64,000 nt of DNA from Oceanicella sp. SM1341 (GCF_003448965.1 NZ_QRGC01000007.1:124001-188000), one strand, 5' to 3'. Shown: positions 35,210 through 43,804, counted from the stretch's first letter. Notes: generated by a model not told the origin, from the letters alone. Program-made: numbers and translations.

Positions 35210-36145
35210 TCAGGCCGCCAGCCGCGAGGTGAAGAACCCGTCGAGATGCTCCACCGCCTCGGAGACATGGGCGTCGACGTGGTACATCTCGTAGTGCCCC
35301 GCGCCCTCGACCACGTGGAAGGCCTTGTCCGGGCCGGGGGCCATGTCGAACAGCGCCCGGCTCTGCTCATGCGCCCGGGTCTCGCCGCGCCTGCCGTTCG
35401 CGATCACCAGCAGCGGCTGCGCGAGCAGCTCCGGCACGAGGTGGAAGCCGTCGAAGGCGAGGATATGCGCGAAGCTGGTGAAATGCAGGCGGTTGGTGGA
35501 ATTCTCGTGGCGCCAGGGCGGCTCGCGGTAGAAGGCGACGGCCTGCAGCAGGTCGGGGTCGCTCACCCCCTGCGCATGCGCCTCGGCGAGGCTGTCGGGG
35601 ATCCAGGGCTCCTGCCGCGGCGGGGCGCCGCGCGCCTCGGCCCTGCGCTGACGGGCCACCTCGTCGAGCAGTTCGGACCGGGCCTGCGGGCTCAGCATGG
35701 TGCGGAAGGCGGCGCCGATGTTCGAGCCCACCACCGTGGCGAGCGCGCGGAAACGGCGGTCGGTGAGGGCCGCGCGCACCGCGTAGCCGCCGCCCGCGCA
35801 GATGCCGAGCAGGCCGATGCGCCCGGCGTCGACGAAGGGCAGGGTGGCGAGATGGTCGGCTGCCGCCAGCAGGTCTGCCACGCGCAGGGCAGGGTCCTCG
35901 AGCCCGCGCGGCAGCCCCTCGCTCGCGCCCTGGCAGGAGGGGTCGAACGCCAGCACCACGAAGCCGCGCGCCGCCAGCCGGGCGCCGTAGATCGCGGCCA
36001 CCTGCTCCTTCACGCTGCTGCCCGGCGTGGCGAGCAGCAGGCAGGGGTGGCGGCGGCTCTCCTCGAAGCCTTCCGGCAGGTGCAGCACCGCGGCAAGGGA
36101 ATGCTCCCCGCTGCGGAAGCCGGTGTTCCGTGTCGTGGCGGGCAT
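35210..36145 (-). CDS. Alpha/beta hydrolase (YcjY/dienelactone hydrolase-like)
   Basis: A 311-residue alpha/beta hydrolase. The nucleophile elbow is 'GLLGICAGGGYA': Cys replaces the more common Ser, as in dienelactone hydrolase and YcjY-like proteins. The acid residue is likely in the 'IANGRRGET' region and the His in 'VVEGAGHYEMY'. 'FDPSCQGASEG' after strand 4 is typical of the YcjY group. It is divergent from a MarR gene across 72 nt, which probably regulates it. The substrate is unknown. Confidence 0.85.
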   Translation of the reverse strand: MPATTRNTGFRSGEHSLAAVLHLPEGFEESRRHPCLLLATPGSSVKEQVAAIYGARLAARGFVVLAFDPSCQGASEGLPRGLEDPALRVADLLAAADHLATLPFVDAGRIGLLGICAGGGYAVRAALTDRRFRALATVVGSNIGAAFRTMLSPQARSELLDEVARQRRAEARGAPPRQEPWIPDSLAEAHAQGVSDPDLLQAVAFYREPPWRHENSTNRLHFTSFAHILAFDGFHLVPELLAQPLLVIANGRRGETRAHEQSRALFDMAPGPDKAFHVVEGAGHYEMYHVDAHVSEAVEHLDGFFTSRLAA

Positions 36146-36217
36146 GGGCTATACCTCCTGCAGGCCGATGTGAAGTTTCGAGCGGGAGGTGGTTTCAAAA
36201 ATGAACTATGTCAAGTC

Positions 36218-36649
36218 ATGAACCATGATCTCTCCTCGGCCGCGCGGGTGTGGCGGCTCAACTTCCTGCTCTCCACCGCCACGCTGAGCGCGATGGCGCC
36301 GGACCTCGAGGCGCTGGGGCTCGCGGGCAAGGAATTCTTCGTGCTCGACGGCATAGAGGACCGGCCCTTTCCCGCCGCGCTCGCCCGCTACCTGTCGCTG
36401 TCGCGGCCCAATCTCACCCAGCATCTCAAGGCGTTGCAGGCACGCGGCCTGATTTCGCGCAGTGTCGATGCGCGGGACCTGCGCCGCCACCGGCTGGTGC
36501 TCACCGATGCGGGGCGCGCATGTCTCGGCCAGGCGCGCGAGGCGCTGTCGCGGCGCTACGAGGAGAAGCTGCAACGGCTGAGTGCGGCCGAGCGGGCGGC
36601 CTTCGCCGGCCTGCTGGAAAAGCTGGTGGGCGGAGAGGAGGGGGCCTGA
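36218..36649 (+). CDS. MarR-family transcriptional regulator
   Basis: A 143-residue regulator starting MNHDLSSAARVWRLNFLL. The winged helix is residues 30-95 ('YLSLSRPNLTQHLKALQARGLISRSVDARDLRRHRLVLT' in parts). The 'DARDLRRHRLVLTDAG' wing is the classic MarR DxRxxxxxLT signature. The ATG is in an AT-rich intergenic stretch shared with the divergent hydrolase, where an interrupted GGTTTCA/TGAACC repeat (about 36191-36224) overlaps the start and could be its operator. Confidence 0.88.
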   Translation: MNHDLSSAARVWRLNFLLSTATLSAMAPDLEALGLAGKEFFVLDGIEDRPFPAALARYLSLSRPNLTQHLKALQARGLISRSVDARDLRRHRLVLTDAGRACLGQAREALSRRYEEKLQRLSAAERAAFAGLLEKLVGGEEGA

Positions 36650-36679
36650 GCGCCCGTCCTGCCCGGCCCCGCTTCCCGC

Positions 36680-37576
36680 TCAGCTCCGGCGCTGCCAGCC
36701 GCGCGCGTGGTCGACCAGGGCGCGCAGCTTCGGCGCCATGTTGCGGCGCTGCGGGAAGTAGAGGAAGAACCCCGGGAACGGCGGCAGGAACTCCTCGAGC
36801 AGCGGCACCAGCCGGCCGCTCTCGAACGAGGTGCGCAGGCATTCCTCCGGCGCGAAGGTGATGCCGCCGCCGGCGCGCGCGAGGCGCAGCATCAGCCGCA
36901 GGTCGTTCGTGGTGGCCTGCGGGGCGACGGCCACGTCGAAGGGCAGGCCGTTCTCGACGAATTCCCAGCGATGCGGCGCCGTGTCCGGCGCGATGCGCCA
37001 GCCGATGCAGCGATGGTGCACGAGGTCGCGCGGGTGGGCGGGTGCGCCGCGTTCCGCGAGGTAGGAGGGCGCGGCGGCCGCCCGCTCGCGCTGCTCCGCG
37101 CCGAGCGGCACCGCGATCATGTCCTTCTCGATCACCTCTCCCAGCCGCACCCCGGCATCGAAGCCGCGGGAGACGATGTCGAAGTCCTCGTCGGTCACGG
37201 TCACGTCCAGGGTGATGTCGGGATAGCGCGCGAGGAAGGCCGCGAGCAGCGGACCGGAGAGGAAGGGCTCGGCGATCGAGGTGGCGGTGAGGCGCAGGTG
37301 GCCGCGCGGACCGGTGGCGGCGCTCGCCTCGTCGAGCGAGGAGCGGATGTCGGAGAGCGGGGCCGCGAGCGCGCCCACGAGCCTCGCGCCCGCCTCGGTG
37401 AGGTGGACCGCCCGCGTGGTGCGCAGCACGAGCGCGGTGCCGAGCTGGTCCTCCATCCGGCGGATGGCCTGGCTCACGGCCGAGCGGGTGACGCCCAGCC
37501 TGTCGGCCGCGGCGCGGAAGTTGCGCTCCTCCGCGACGGCGACGAGCACGGGCAGCAGGTTCAGGTCCATCGGCAT
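36680..37576 (-). CDS. LysR-family transcriptional regulator
   Basis: A 298-residue LysR protein. The HTH is in residues 5-65 ('AAADRLGVTRSAVSQAIRRMEDQLGTALVLRTTR' in parts), and the effector domain from about 90 is typical of the group that represses or activates adjacent SDR and quinone-reductase genes ('FDAGVRLGEVIEKDMIAVPLG' in parts). It is divergent from the SDR gene at 37677, its probable target. Confidence 0.93.
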   Translation of the reverse strand: MPMDLNLLPVLVAVAEERNFRAAADRLGVTRSAVSQAIRRMEDQLGTALVLRTTRAVHLTEAGARLVGALAAPLSDIRSSLDEASAATGPRGHLRLTATSIAEPFLSGPLLAAFLARYPDITLDVTVTDEDFDIVSRGFDAGVRLGEVIEKDMIAVPLGAEQRERAAAAPSYLAERGAPAHPRDLVHHRCIGWRIAPDTAPHRWEFVENGLPFDVAVAPQATTNDLRLMLRLARAGGGITFAPEECLRTSFESGRLVPLLEEFLPPFPGFFLYFPQRRNMAPKLRALVDHARGWQRRS

Positions 37577-37590
37577 TGTCCAGCGTTGCT

Positions 37591-37598
37591 AACCGGTT
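37591..37598. promoter_or_regulatory. AACCGGTT palindrome in the LysR-SDR divergent region
   Basis: An 8-bp perfect palindrome 15 nt upstream of the LysR start and 79 nt upstream of the SDR start. The position suits LysR autoregulation and control of the SDR, but the site is short and could be chance. Confidence 0.3.
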
Positions 37599-37676
37599 CG
37601 TACAGCATCGGGCGGCTACAGGCGACAGGAAACCGCCGCCATCTTCGCCCGGACCCCACCGAAGAAGGAGACGGAC

Positions 37677-38399
37677 ATGGACAAGGTCATTCTGATCACC
37701 GGCGCCTCGAGCGGTATCGGCGAGGGCATCGCCCGCGCTCTCGCTCCCACCGGCGCGCGGCTGCTGCTCGGCGCGCGGCGCACCGACCGGCTCGAGGCAC
37801 TCGCGGCCGACATCCGCGCGGAAGGCGGCACGGCGGAAGTCTTCGAGCTCGACGTGACGAGCCGCAGCCAGATGGCGGATTTCGCCCGCACCGCGCTCGA
37901 CCTCTGGGGCCGCATCGACGTGCTGGTGAACAATGCCGGGCTGATGCCGCTCTCGCCGCTTTCCGCCGGCAAGCACGACGAATGGGAGCGCATGGTCGAC
38001 GTGAACATCAAGGGCGTGCTCTGGGGCATTGCCGCGGTGCAGCCGGTGATGGACCGGCAGGGCTCCGGGCAGGTGATCAACATCGCCTCCATCGCGGCGC
38101 TGCAGGTGGTGCCCACCGCCGCGGTCTACTCGGCGACGAAATTCGCGGTGCGCGCCCTCTCGGACGGGCTGCGGCAGGAGAGCAACCACATCCGGGTCAC
38201 CTGCGTGAACCCCGGCGTGGTGGAAAGCGAACTCGCCGCCACCATCACCCATGCCGGGACCCGCGACTTGATGGACGGCTACCGCGCCGTGGCGCTGAAG
38301 CCGGCCGATATCGGCCGCGCCCTGCGCCAGATCATCGAGGCGCCCGGGACGGTGGACACCACCGAGATCACCATCCGCCCCACCGCCTCGCCGAACTGA
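37677..38399 (+). CDS. Short-chain dehydrogenase/reductase (YdfG-like)
   Basis: A 240-residue classical SDR. TGASSGIG is at residues 8-15, 'NNAGLMPLSPL' near 85, and catalytic 'YSATKFAVRALSDGLRQE' near 150. It is clearly paralogous to the SDR at 59992: the two share 'NAGLMP', 'VNIKGVLWGIAAV'-type motifs and the C-terminal 'IRPT' ending. Such SDRs reduce small carbonyl compounds with NADPH. The divergent LysR is the likely regulator. Confidence 0.92.
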   Translation: MDKVILITGASSGIGEGIARALAPTGARLLLGARRTDRLEALAADIRAEGGTAEVFELDVTSRSQMADFARTALDLWGRIDVLVNNAGLMPLSPLSAGKHDEWERMVDVNIKGVLWGIAAVQPVMDRQGSGQVINIASIAALQVVPTAAVYSATKFAVRALSDGLRQESNHIRVTCVNPGVVESELAATITHAGTRDLMDGYRAVALKPADIGRALRQIIEAPGTVDTTEITIRPTASPN

Positions 38400-38641
38400 T
38401 CGCCATCGCCCCGGGGAAAGGGCCGGTGGCCCGGCCCGCCCCGCCCCGGGGCACGCGGGAAGGAGCATGCGGCCGGGCCCCGGGTCATGCAGGCTGCGTC
38501 CCCGCGGACGCCGCGTTCGGCGGCCCGACGAGGACCCTTCCGGTCGCTCCCCTCCGCGGGGGCGGCGCGTCTCGCGGGCCCTGCGCTGGCGCACCGGGGG
38601 CGGCGAACCGGCCGTCGGGGCGGATGCCGGGGGCCGCGGCG

Positions 38642-38666
38642 GGAACATAGTCCGGCGGGAACTGTT
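38642..38666 (+). promoter_or_regulatory. EcfG-type (general stress) promoter of the DUF892 gene
   Basis: GGAAC (38642-38646), a 17-nt spacer, then GTT (38664-38666), 37 nt before the ATG. This matches the -35 and -10 elements of alphaproteobacterial EcfG promoters. The spacer shares AT-GTC-GGCGG with the promoter at 39589, and both end in CTGTT. Confidence 0.75.
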
Positions 38667-38702
38667 CAGGGGCCGTCATCACTCAACGCAGAGGAGCGGA
38701 CC

Positions 38703-39203
38703 ATGGCACTGTTCTCGAAAGACATCGAAACCCTCGAACAGCTCTACCTCCACATGGTGCAGGACATCTACTACGCTGAAAAGCAGATCGAGAAGTCGCT
38801 GCCCAGGATGATCGAGAAGGCGAGCAACGCCGAGCTCAAGACCGGCTTCGAAGGGCATCTCGGCGAAACCCGCGGCCACGTGGAGCGGCTGGAGGAGGTG
38901 TTCCGCCTCATCGGCGAGGAGCCGAAGGGCGCCACCTGCCCGGCGATCGACGGCATCATCAAGGAAGCCAACGAGGTGGCCGGCGACATTGCCGACCAGA
39001 ACGTGCTCGACGCGGCCCTGGCCGCTGCGGCGCAGGCCGTGGAGCACTACGAGATGACGCGCTACGGCACGCTCATCGCGTGGTCGGAGGAGCTTGGCCG
39101 CCCCGAATGCGCCGAGATCCTCAGGAAGACCCTCGAGGAGGAGAAGGCCGCCGACGAGAAGCTCACCAGGGTCGCGAACGCACGGCTCAACCGGGCCGCC
39201 TGA
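38703..39203 (+). CDS. Ferritin-like DUF892 stress protein (YciE/YciF family)
   Basis: A 166-residue four-helix-bundle protein. 'LYLHMVQDIYYAEKQIEKSLPRMIEKA' (in parts), 'GHLGETRGHVERLEEVF' and 'VEHYEMTRYGTL' carry the acidic and histidine residues that bind the di-iron centre in the family. These proteins are strongly induced by osmotic and general stress, which fits the EcfG-type promoter just upstream. The ATG follows GAGGAG. The gene is monocistronic. Confidence 0.93.
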   Translation: MALFSKDIETLEQLYLHMVQDIYYAEKQIEKSLPRMIEKASNAELKTGFEGHLGETRGHVERLEEVFRLIGEEPKGATCPAIDGIIKEANEVAGDIADQNVLDAALAAAAQAVEHYEMTRYGTLIAWSEELGRPECAEILRKTLEEEKAADEKLTRVANARLNRAA

Positions 39204-39588
39204 GGCAGCTCCCCGGCGGCCGGCAATCGCGACCGGTCGCCGGGGGCGTCGGGCCGCCCGAGGCGACGCGCCTGGGGCCGCGCCCGTGCAGGCCCCGCCG
39301 GCAGGACGGCCGGTGGGGCTCCCCTTCGCTTGGCGGGCAAGGTGTCGGGGCCGCCGAGACATCTCGCGGGCGGTGCCTGACCGATCGCGCAGGCCGGTGC
39401 CCCGACCGCCGCAAGGATGGGGCTGATCGCTCGCCGTTCCCCCGGACAGTCACTCCACTTCCACCCGGATCAGCAAGGTGCCGCGCAAGTGGCAGCCTCT
39501 CCGCGCGGTCCCTCCCGGGCGGGGAGAGCGATCGCCGCCGGTCGGTCGGGCTGCGGGGCCATGCCGCCGTCTCGGGAAGGCCGGCCCG
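39204..39588. other. Intergenic stretch with no recognised gene
   Basis: About 385 nt between the DUF892 gene and the next EcfG-type promoter. Reading frames in it are Arg/Pro-rich shadows without ribosome sites. Nothing further is supported. Confidence 0.5.
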
Positions 39589-39613
39589 GGAACATTGTCG
39601 GCGGATCGCTGTT
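39589..39613 (+). promoter_or_regulatory. EcfG-type (general stress) promoter of the SRPBCC-ADH operon
   Basis: GGAAC (39589-39593), a 17-nt spacer, then GTT (39611-39613), 24 nt before the ATG. It has the same geometry and partly the same spacer as the promoter at 38642. Confidence 0.75.
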
Positions 39614-39636
39614 TCGGTCTTAAACGGAGGTACTCG

Positions 39637-40284
39637 ATGAACAAGCATGAGACTGGACGGCACCGCGGCCTCGGGGGCCGTGACCTCGCCCTGATCCTGG
39701 GCACGGGGCTCCTCGCGGCCGGTGCGGTGACATTCTGGCACCATTCGCGACAACCGCGGCCGCCGGTGCCGCCCGACAGCGCGCCGGGGCGGACCAGCCG
39801 GCAGGGCCGCTACGGCGACTACGCGGTCTCGGGCCGCAGCGTGACGATCAACCGCCCGAGGGGGGAGGTCTACGCCTTCTGGCGCGACTTCTCGAACCTC
39901 TCGCGCTTCATGTCCAACGTCGCGGCGGTGAAGACCGAGGGCGACCTCACCACCTGGACCATCGCCGCCCCCGCGGGGCGCACCGTGACGGTCCGGACCC
40001 GCATCGTCTCCGAGCGCGAGAACGAGGAGATCGTCTGGCGCTCGGTCGAGGGCTCGGACATCGACACCGAGGGCAAGGTGTCGTTCCGCGATGCGCCCGG
40101 CGGACGCGGCACCGAGGTGGAGGCCGTCATCGCCTATGTCCCCCCCGTCGGTCGCCTCGGGCAGATGATCGCGAAGCTGTTCGGGAGGGAGCCGCGCATC
40201 CAGGGCAGGCATGAACTCAAGCGGCTGAAGATGCTGATGGAGACCGGTGAGGTGGCGACGTCGCGGAACCGCGTGACAGATTGA
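39637..40284 (+). CDS. Membrane-anchored SRPBCC (cyclase/dehydrase-like) protein
   Basis: A 215-residue protein with an N-terminal transmembrane helix (residues 16-34) and a START-like SRPBCC domain from about 68: 'SVTINRPRGEVYAFWRDFSNLSRFM' (in parts), 'RIVSERENEEIVWRSVEGSDID' (in parts) and 'RGTEVEAVIAYVPP'. Proteins of this COG5637-like group are common in stress operons of alphaproteobacteria; their ligand is unknown. It has an EcfG-type promoter and is 10 nt upstream of the zinc alcohol dehydrogenase gene, so the two are co-induced. Confidence 0.88.
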   Translation: MNKHETGRHRGLGGRDLALILGTGLLAAGAVTFWHHSRQPRPPVPPDSAPGRTSRQGRYGDYAVSGRSVTINRPRGEVYAFWRDFSNLSRFMSNVAAVKTEGDLTTWTIAAPAGRTVTVRTRIVSERENEEIVWRSVEGSDIDTEGKVSFRDAPGGRGTEVEAVIAYVPPVGRLGQMIAKLFGREPRIQGRHELKRLKMLMETGEVATSRNRVTD

Positions 40285-40294
40285 GGAGAGCAAT

Positions 40295-41470
40295 ATGCGA
40301 GCGCTGACCTATCACGGAACCCACGACGTGCGCGTCGACACCGTGCCCGACCCGCAGATCGTCAACCCGCGCGACGCGGTGATCGAGGTGACGGCCACCG
40401 CCATCTGCGGCTCCGACCTGCATCTCTACGACGGGGTGATCCCCGGCGTGATGCGGGGCGACATCCTGGGCCACGAGTTCATGGGCCGCGTGGTCGAGAC
40501 CGGCCGCGAGAGCACGCTGAAGAAGGGCCAGCGCGTGGTGGTGCCCTTCACCATCTCCTGCGGCAAGTGCTTCCACTGCATGAAACAGCAGTACTCGGCC
40601 TGCGACAATTCGAACCCGGCCGAGAAGCAGGACCTCACCGAGCCGCTCTACGGCGAGGCGCTCTCGGGTCTCTTCGGCTATTCCCAGCTCACCGGCGGCT
40701 ACCCCGGCGGCCAGGCGGAATATGTCCGCGTGCCCTTCTCCGACGTGGGGCCGATCGTGATCCCCGACGGCCCGTCCGACGAGGAGGTGCTGTTTCTCTC
40801 CGACATCCTGCCCACCGGATGGATGGCCGCGGAGAACTGCGATATCGAGGAGGGCGATACCGTCGCGGTCTGGGGCTGCGGGCCGGTGGGCCTGTTCGCG
40901 GTGCAGAGCGCGCTGCTGATGGGCGCGCACCAGGTCATCGCGATCGATCACTATCCCAACCGTCTCGACCTCGCGCGCAAGCTCGGGGCGAAGGTGATCG
41001 ACTATCGCCGGACGCATGTGCTGGAGGCCGTGCGCGAGATGACCGGCGGCATCGGCCCCGACGCGGTTATCGACGCGGTCGGCATGGAGAGCCATGGCTT
41101 CCAGCCCGACAACGCGATGGACACGGTGAAGCAGAAGATCGGCATCGGTGCCGACCGTGGCCACGTGCTGCGCGAGGCGATCATGGCCGTGCGCAAGGGC
41201 GGGCGGGTTTCCATGCCGGGTGTCTACGGCGGCTTTCTCGACAAGTTCCCCACCGGGGCCTTCATGGAGAAGGGCCTGCAATGGCGCACCGGGCAGACCC
41301 ATGTGCAGAAGTACACCCATGACCTGCTCCGCCGCATCCAGGAGGGCGAGATCGACACGACCTTCCTGATCTCGCACCGCCTGCCGCTCGAAGAGGCACC
41401 GCGGGGCTACAGGAACTTCCACTCCAATCAGGACGAGTGGACCAAGGTGGTCCTGACGCCGGGATCCTGA
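40295..41470 (+). CDS. Zinc-dependent alcohol dehydrogenase (formaldehyde dehydrogenase-like)
   Basis: A 391-residue medium-chain dehydrogenase. Catalytic zinc ligands are C38 in 'AICGSDLHLY' and the His/Glu of 'GHEFMGRVV'. The structural zinc lobe is 'SCGKCFHCMKQQYSACDN'. The Rossmann loop is 'VAVWGCGPVGLFAVQ', followed by 'IDHYPNRLDLA', indicating NAD preference. The insert 'DLTEPLYGEALSGLFGYSQLTGGYPGGQAEYVRVP' (in parts) marks the glutathione-independent formaldehyde-dehydrogenase-like subgroup. It probably oxidises or reduces aldehydes during stress. Confidence 0.93.
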   Translation: MRALTYHGTHDVRVDTVPDPQIVNPRDAVIEVTATAICGSDLHLYDGVIPGVMRGDILGHEFMGRVVETGRESTLKKGQRVVVPFTISCGKCFHCMKQQYSACDNSNPAEKQDLTEPLYGEALSGLFGYSQLTGGYPGGQAEYVRVPFSDVGPIVIPDGPSDEEVLFLSDILPTGWMAAENCDIEEGDTVAVWGCGPVGLFAVQSALLMGAHQVIAIDHYPNRLDLARKLGAKVIDYRRTHVLEAVREMTGGIGPDAVIDAVGMESHGFQPDNAMDTVKQKIGIGADRGHVLREAIMAVRKGGRVSMPGVYGGFLDKFPTGAFMEKGLQWRTGQTHVQKYTHDLLRRIQEGEIDTTFLISHRLPLEEAPRGYRNFHSNQDEWTKVVLTPGS

Positions 41471-42132
41471 GGAGGGAGCAGCGGCAGAGGGAGGCGGACG
41501 CGCCGTGATCCCCGGCGCCCCTGCCGGGCGCGCCCGGGGCTGTGCGGGGGGAACGGGAATTCATCCTTCGCGCGGCGGGGCGCGTTCGGAACCCGACTGG
41601 ACTGCCTGCGTTCCGGCGCCTGCCGAGGCGGCGCCATCGCGACGGTGACACTCGTTGCTCCAGGCGACTGCACCCATGGCGTTGCACCGGCAGGGTGCGT
41701 GGATGCGGCCGAGGAGCCGAAACCTGCCGAGGGATGGGAGCTGGGGCTACGGCCGGGCGGGCCCGCGACCGCCCGGCCGAGCCGGGCCCCGCTCGATGTA
41801 CGGGCCCGAGGGATCCCGGCCAGGTGGTCCGGCCGGTACGGAGGAGGCGCGACCCTGGCGCTTCCGGCGCGTGCTGATCCGCCCGAGAGTGCATGCCGCG
41901 CGGCCTCCGGCGCCCCGCGCCGTGAAGGCAGGCCCGCCGGATCTCCACCGCAAGGACGGTCTCCGCGCTCCGCTCCTGCCGCGCCGACAGGCCGGCGCTG
42001 CACCGGGAAGAGGCATCGCTCCTCCCGCGCGGCCAGGACGGTGCCGGGTTCATCGCCGGTGCCGACCTGCGCCGGCGCCGCCATCGGCCAGCCCCGTGGG
42101 GGCTGCCCTGACGGCATCGCGAGGCGCGGCGC
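41471..42132. other. 662-nt gap with no convincing gene
   Basis: Lies between two convergent genes. Frames on both strands have Arg/Ala/Pro/Gly-rich composition with no ribosome site or recognisable motif. A sequence matching the EcfG promoter pattern (GGAAC at 41588-41592, GTT at 41610-41612) occurs inside, with no gene in position to use it, so it could drive a small RNA or be chance. Confidence 0.45.
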
Positions 42133-42987
42133 TCAGATCATCGGAATGCCGCCGGTGACTTCGACCGTCGCGCCGTTCGTGTAGCTCGAGAGCGGATCGG
42201 CAAGCATGACGAAGGCGGTGGCGAGCTCGGCGGGCTGGGCGGGGCGGCCCATCGGCTTGTTCTCGCCGAAATGCGCCACGGCCTCCTCGGGCAGCGTGGC
42301 GGGGATCAGGGGGGTCCAGACCGGCCCGGGGGCCACGCAGTTCGCGCGGATGCCGCGCGGCGCCAGCATCTGGGCCAGCCCGGCCGTGAAGTTCTGGATC
42401 GCCCCCTTGGTGGCGGCATATGCCAGCAGCCCCGGGTTGGGCTTGTCGGAGTTGATCGAGGCGGTGTTGATGATCGCTCCCCCCCTGTCCATGAGCGGCA
42501 CGGCCGCCTTGCACAGGTAGAACATCGAATGGATGTTGGTGCGGAAGGTCATCTCCCACTCCTCGTCGGGAATGTCCTCCAGCGTGTCGAAATGCATCTG
42601 GTGGGCGGCGTTGTTCACGAGGATGTCGAACCGCCCGAAGGCCTCGTGGGTGCCGCGGACGAGCGCGCGGCAGTGATCGGCGCTCTGGATGTCGCCGGGC
42701 ATGACGAAGGCCCGGCGTCCGGCCTCTTCCACCAGCGCACGCGTGACGTCCGCGTCCTCGTGCTCCTCCAGGCAGGAGATCATCACGTCGGCGCCCTCGC
42801 GCGCATAGGCCAGCGCAACGGCGCGGCCGATGCCGCTGTCGCCGCCGGTGACGAGGGCGGCCATGCCTTCGAGCTTGCCGGACCCCTTGTAGCTGTCCTC
42901 CCCGTGATCGGGGCGCGGCTCCATGCGGTCGGTGCGGCCGGGCGGGCTCTGGGGCTGTTCGGGGAAGGGGGGCTTGGGATGGTTCAT
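42133..42987 (-). CDS. Short-chain dehydrogenase with N-terminal extension (general stress YhdF/YdaD type)
   Basis: A 284-residue SDR. An N-terminal Pro-rich tail of about 40 residues (MNHPKPPFPEQPQSPPG) precedes TGGDSGIG (about 47-54); the catalytic motif is 'YAATKGAIQNFTAGLAQML' and the C-terminus is 'NGATVEVTGGIPMI'. This is the subgroup typified by Bacillus YhdF/YdaD general-stress proteins. The ATG at 42987 is preferred to longer frames because a matching EcfG-type promoter lies immediately upstream (43018-43042). Confidence 0.92.
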   Translation of the reverse strand: MNHPKPPFPEQPQSPPGRTDRMEPRPDHGEDSYKGSGKLEGMAALVTGGDSGIGRAVALAYAREGADVMISCLEEHEDADVTRALVEEAGRRAFVMPGDIQSADHCRALVRGTHEAFGRFDILVNNAAHQMHFDTLEDIPDEEWEMTFRTNIHSMFYLCKAAVPLMDRGGAIINTASINSDKPNPGLLAYAATKGAIQNFTAGLAQMLAPRGIRANCVAPGPVWTPLIPATLPEEAVAHFGENKPMGRPAQPAELATAFVMLADPLSSYTNGATVEVTGGIPMI

Positions 42988-43017
42988 CGCGTCTCTCCGT
43001 GTTCGTGTCATTGGGCT

Positions 43018-43042
43018 AACAGCCACGAACACGCGATGTTCC
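43018..43042 (-). promoter_or_regulatory. EcfG-type (general stress) promoter of the SDR gene
   Basis: Read on the minus strand: GGAAC (complement of 43038-43042), 17 nt, GTT (complement of 43018-43020), 30 nt before the ATG. The geometry is identical to the promoters at 38642 and 39589, and the -10 again reads GCTGTT. Confidence 0.75.
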
Positions 43043-43178
43043 GGCCCGCGCCGCAGGGATTGCGGCCGGTGCGCCTGGCGTCGGGGCAGGTCGCTCCGCG
43101 AAAGCGAGGAGGATCGTCTCGCGGCGGGCCTCGCGCACCGGGGCCGGCGGGTGGGCAGAAAAATGTTCACCACCCACT

Positions 43179-43191
43179 AGACGACTGGTCT
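43179..43191. promoter_or_regulatory. NemR-like operator, site A
   Basis: AGACGACTGGTCT: AGAC and GTCT arms around a 5-bp centre, 22 nt upstream of the first NemR-like gene. The identical 13-mer recurs at 43854, just before the DJ-1-like gene. Proposed autoregulatory site. Confidence 0.7.
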
Positions 43192-43213
43192 GTTTATTGC
43201 TATGTAGCTGCAC

Positions 43214-43804
43214 ATGAGAGACGAAACACAAAGCAGCAGCGTTCGGGAGCACATCCTGTCGTCCGCCCAGACCATCATGAGTGGAAAGGGGTTTTCGGCG
43301 GTGGGACTGAACGAGATACTGAAAGCGGCAGATGTTCCGAAGGGGTCGTTCTATCACTACTTCGGCTCCAAGGAGGCCTTCGGAGAGGCACTGCTCGAGC
43401 GGTATTTCGAAAGATACCTGGCCGCAATGGAGGAGCAGTTTTCCCGGTCGGACAGCACCGGGGCCGAGCGCCTGCTGGCCTATTGGTCGCATTGGGTCGA
43501 GACCCAGGCGACCGACGATCCGCAGGACAAATGTCTTGTCGTCAAGCTCGCAGCCGAGGTTTCGGACCTGTCCGAGGCGATGCGGCGCGTGCTCTTGCAG
43601 GGGACGGGAAACATCTGCGCCAGGCTGACCGCGATCATCGAGGTCGGCATCGCCGACGGGTCGCTGTCGGTGAGGGAACGTCCCCGCGACCTCGCGGCGG
43701 AGCTCTACCAGTACTGGCTCGGGGCCAGCCTGATCGCCAAGATCAGCCAGGGCGACGCACCGCTCAGGGCCGCTCTCGAGGTCACGAAAGCCCGGCTGCT
43801 CTGA
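43214..43804 (+). CDS. TetR-family regulator, NemR-like (copy 1)
   Basis: A 196-residue TetR repressor. The HTH is residues 12-52 ('GFSAVGLNEILKAADVPKGSFYHYFGSKEAFG' in parts). The ligand domain follows E. coli NemR closely: 'DKCLVVKLAAEVSDLSEAMR' (in parts) with C107 at the position of NemR's redox- and electrophile-sensing Cys106, and 'LYQYWLGASLIAKIS' near the end. NemR controls an old yellow enzyme and a glyoxalase; here the neighbours are a DJ-1-like protein and, further along, a NemA-type enzyme. Operators A and B flank the gene. Confidence 0.92.
   Translation: MRDETQSSSVREHILSSAQTIMSGKGFSAVGLNEILKAADVPKGSFYHYFGSKEAFGEALLERYFERYLAAMEEQFSRSDSTGAERLLAYWSHWVETQATDDPQDKCLVVKLAAEVSDLSEAMRRVLLQGTGNICARLTAIIEVGIADGSLSVRERPRDLAAELYQYWLGASLIAKISQGDAPLRAALEVTKARLL

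Noticed and set aside
41645-42184. 179-residue + frame starting at a GTG after the EcfG-like match
   Set aside because: No ribosome site, Arg/Pro/Ala/Gly-rich, no recognisable domain, and it runs antisense into the end of a well-supported SDR gene.
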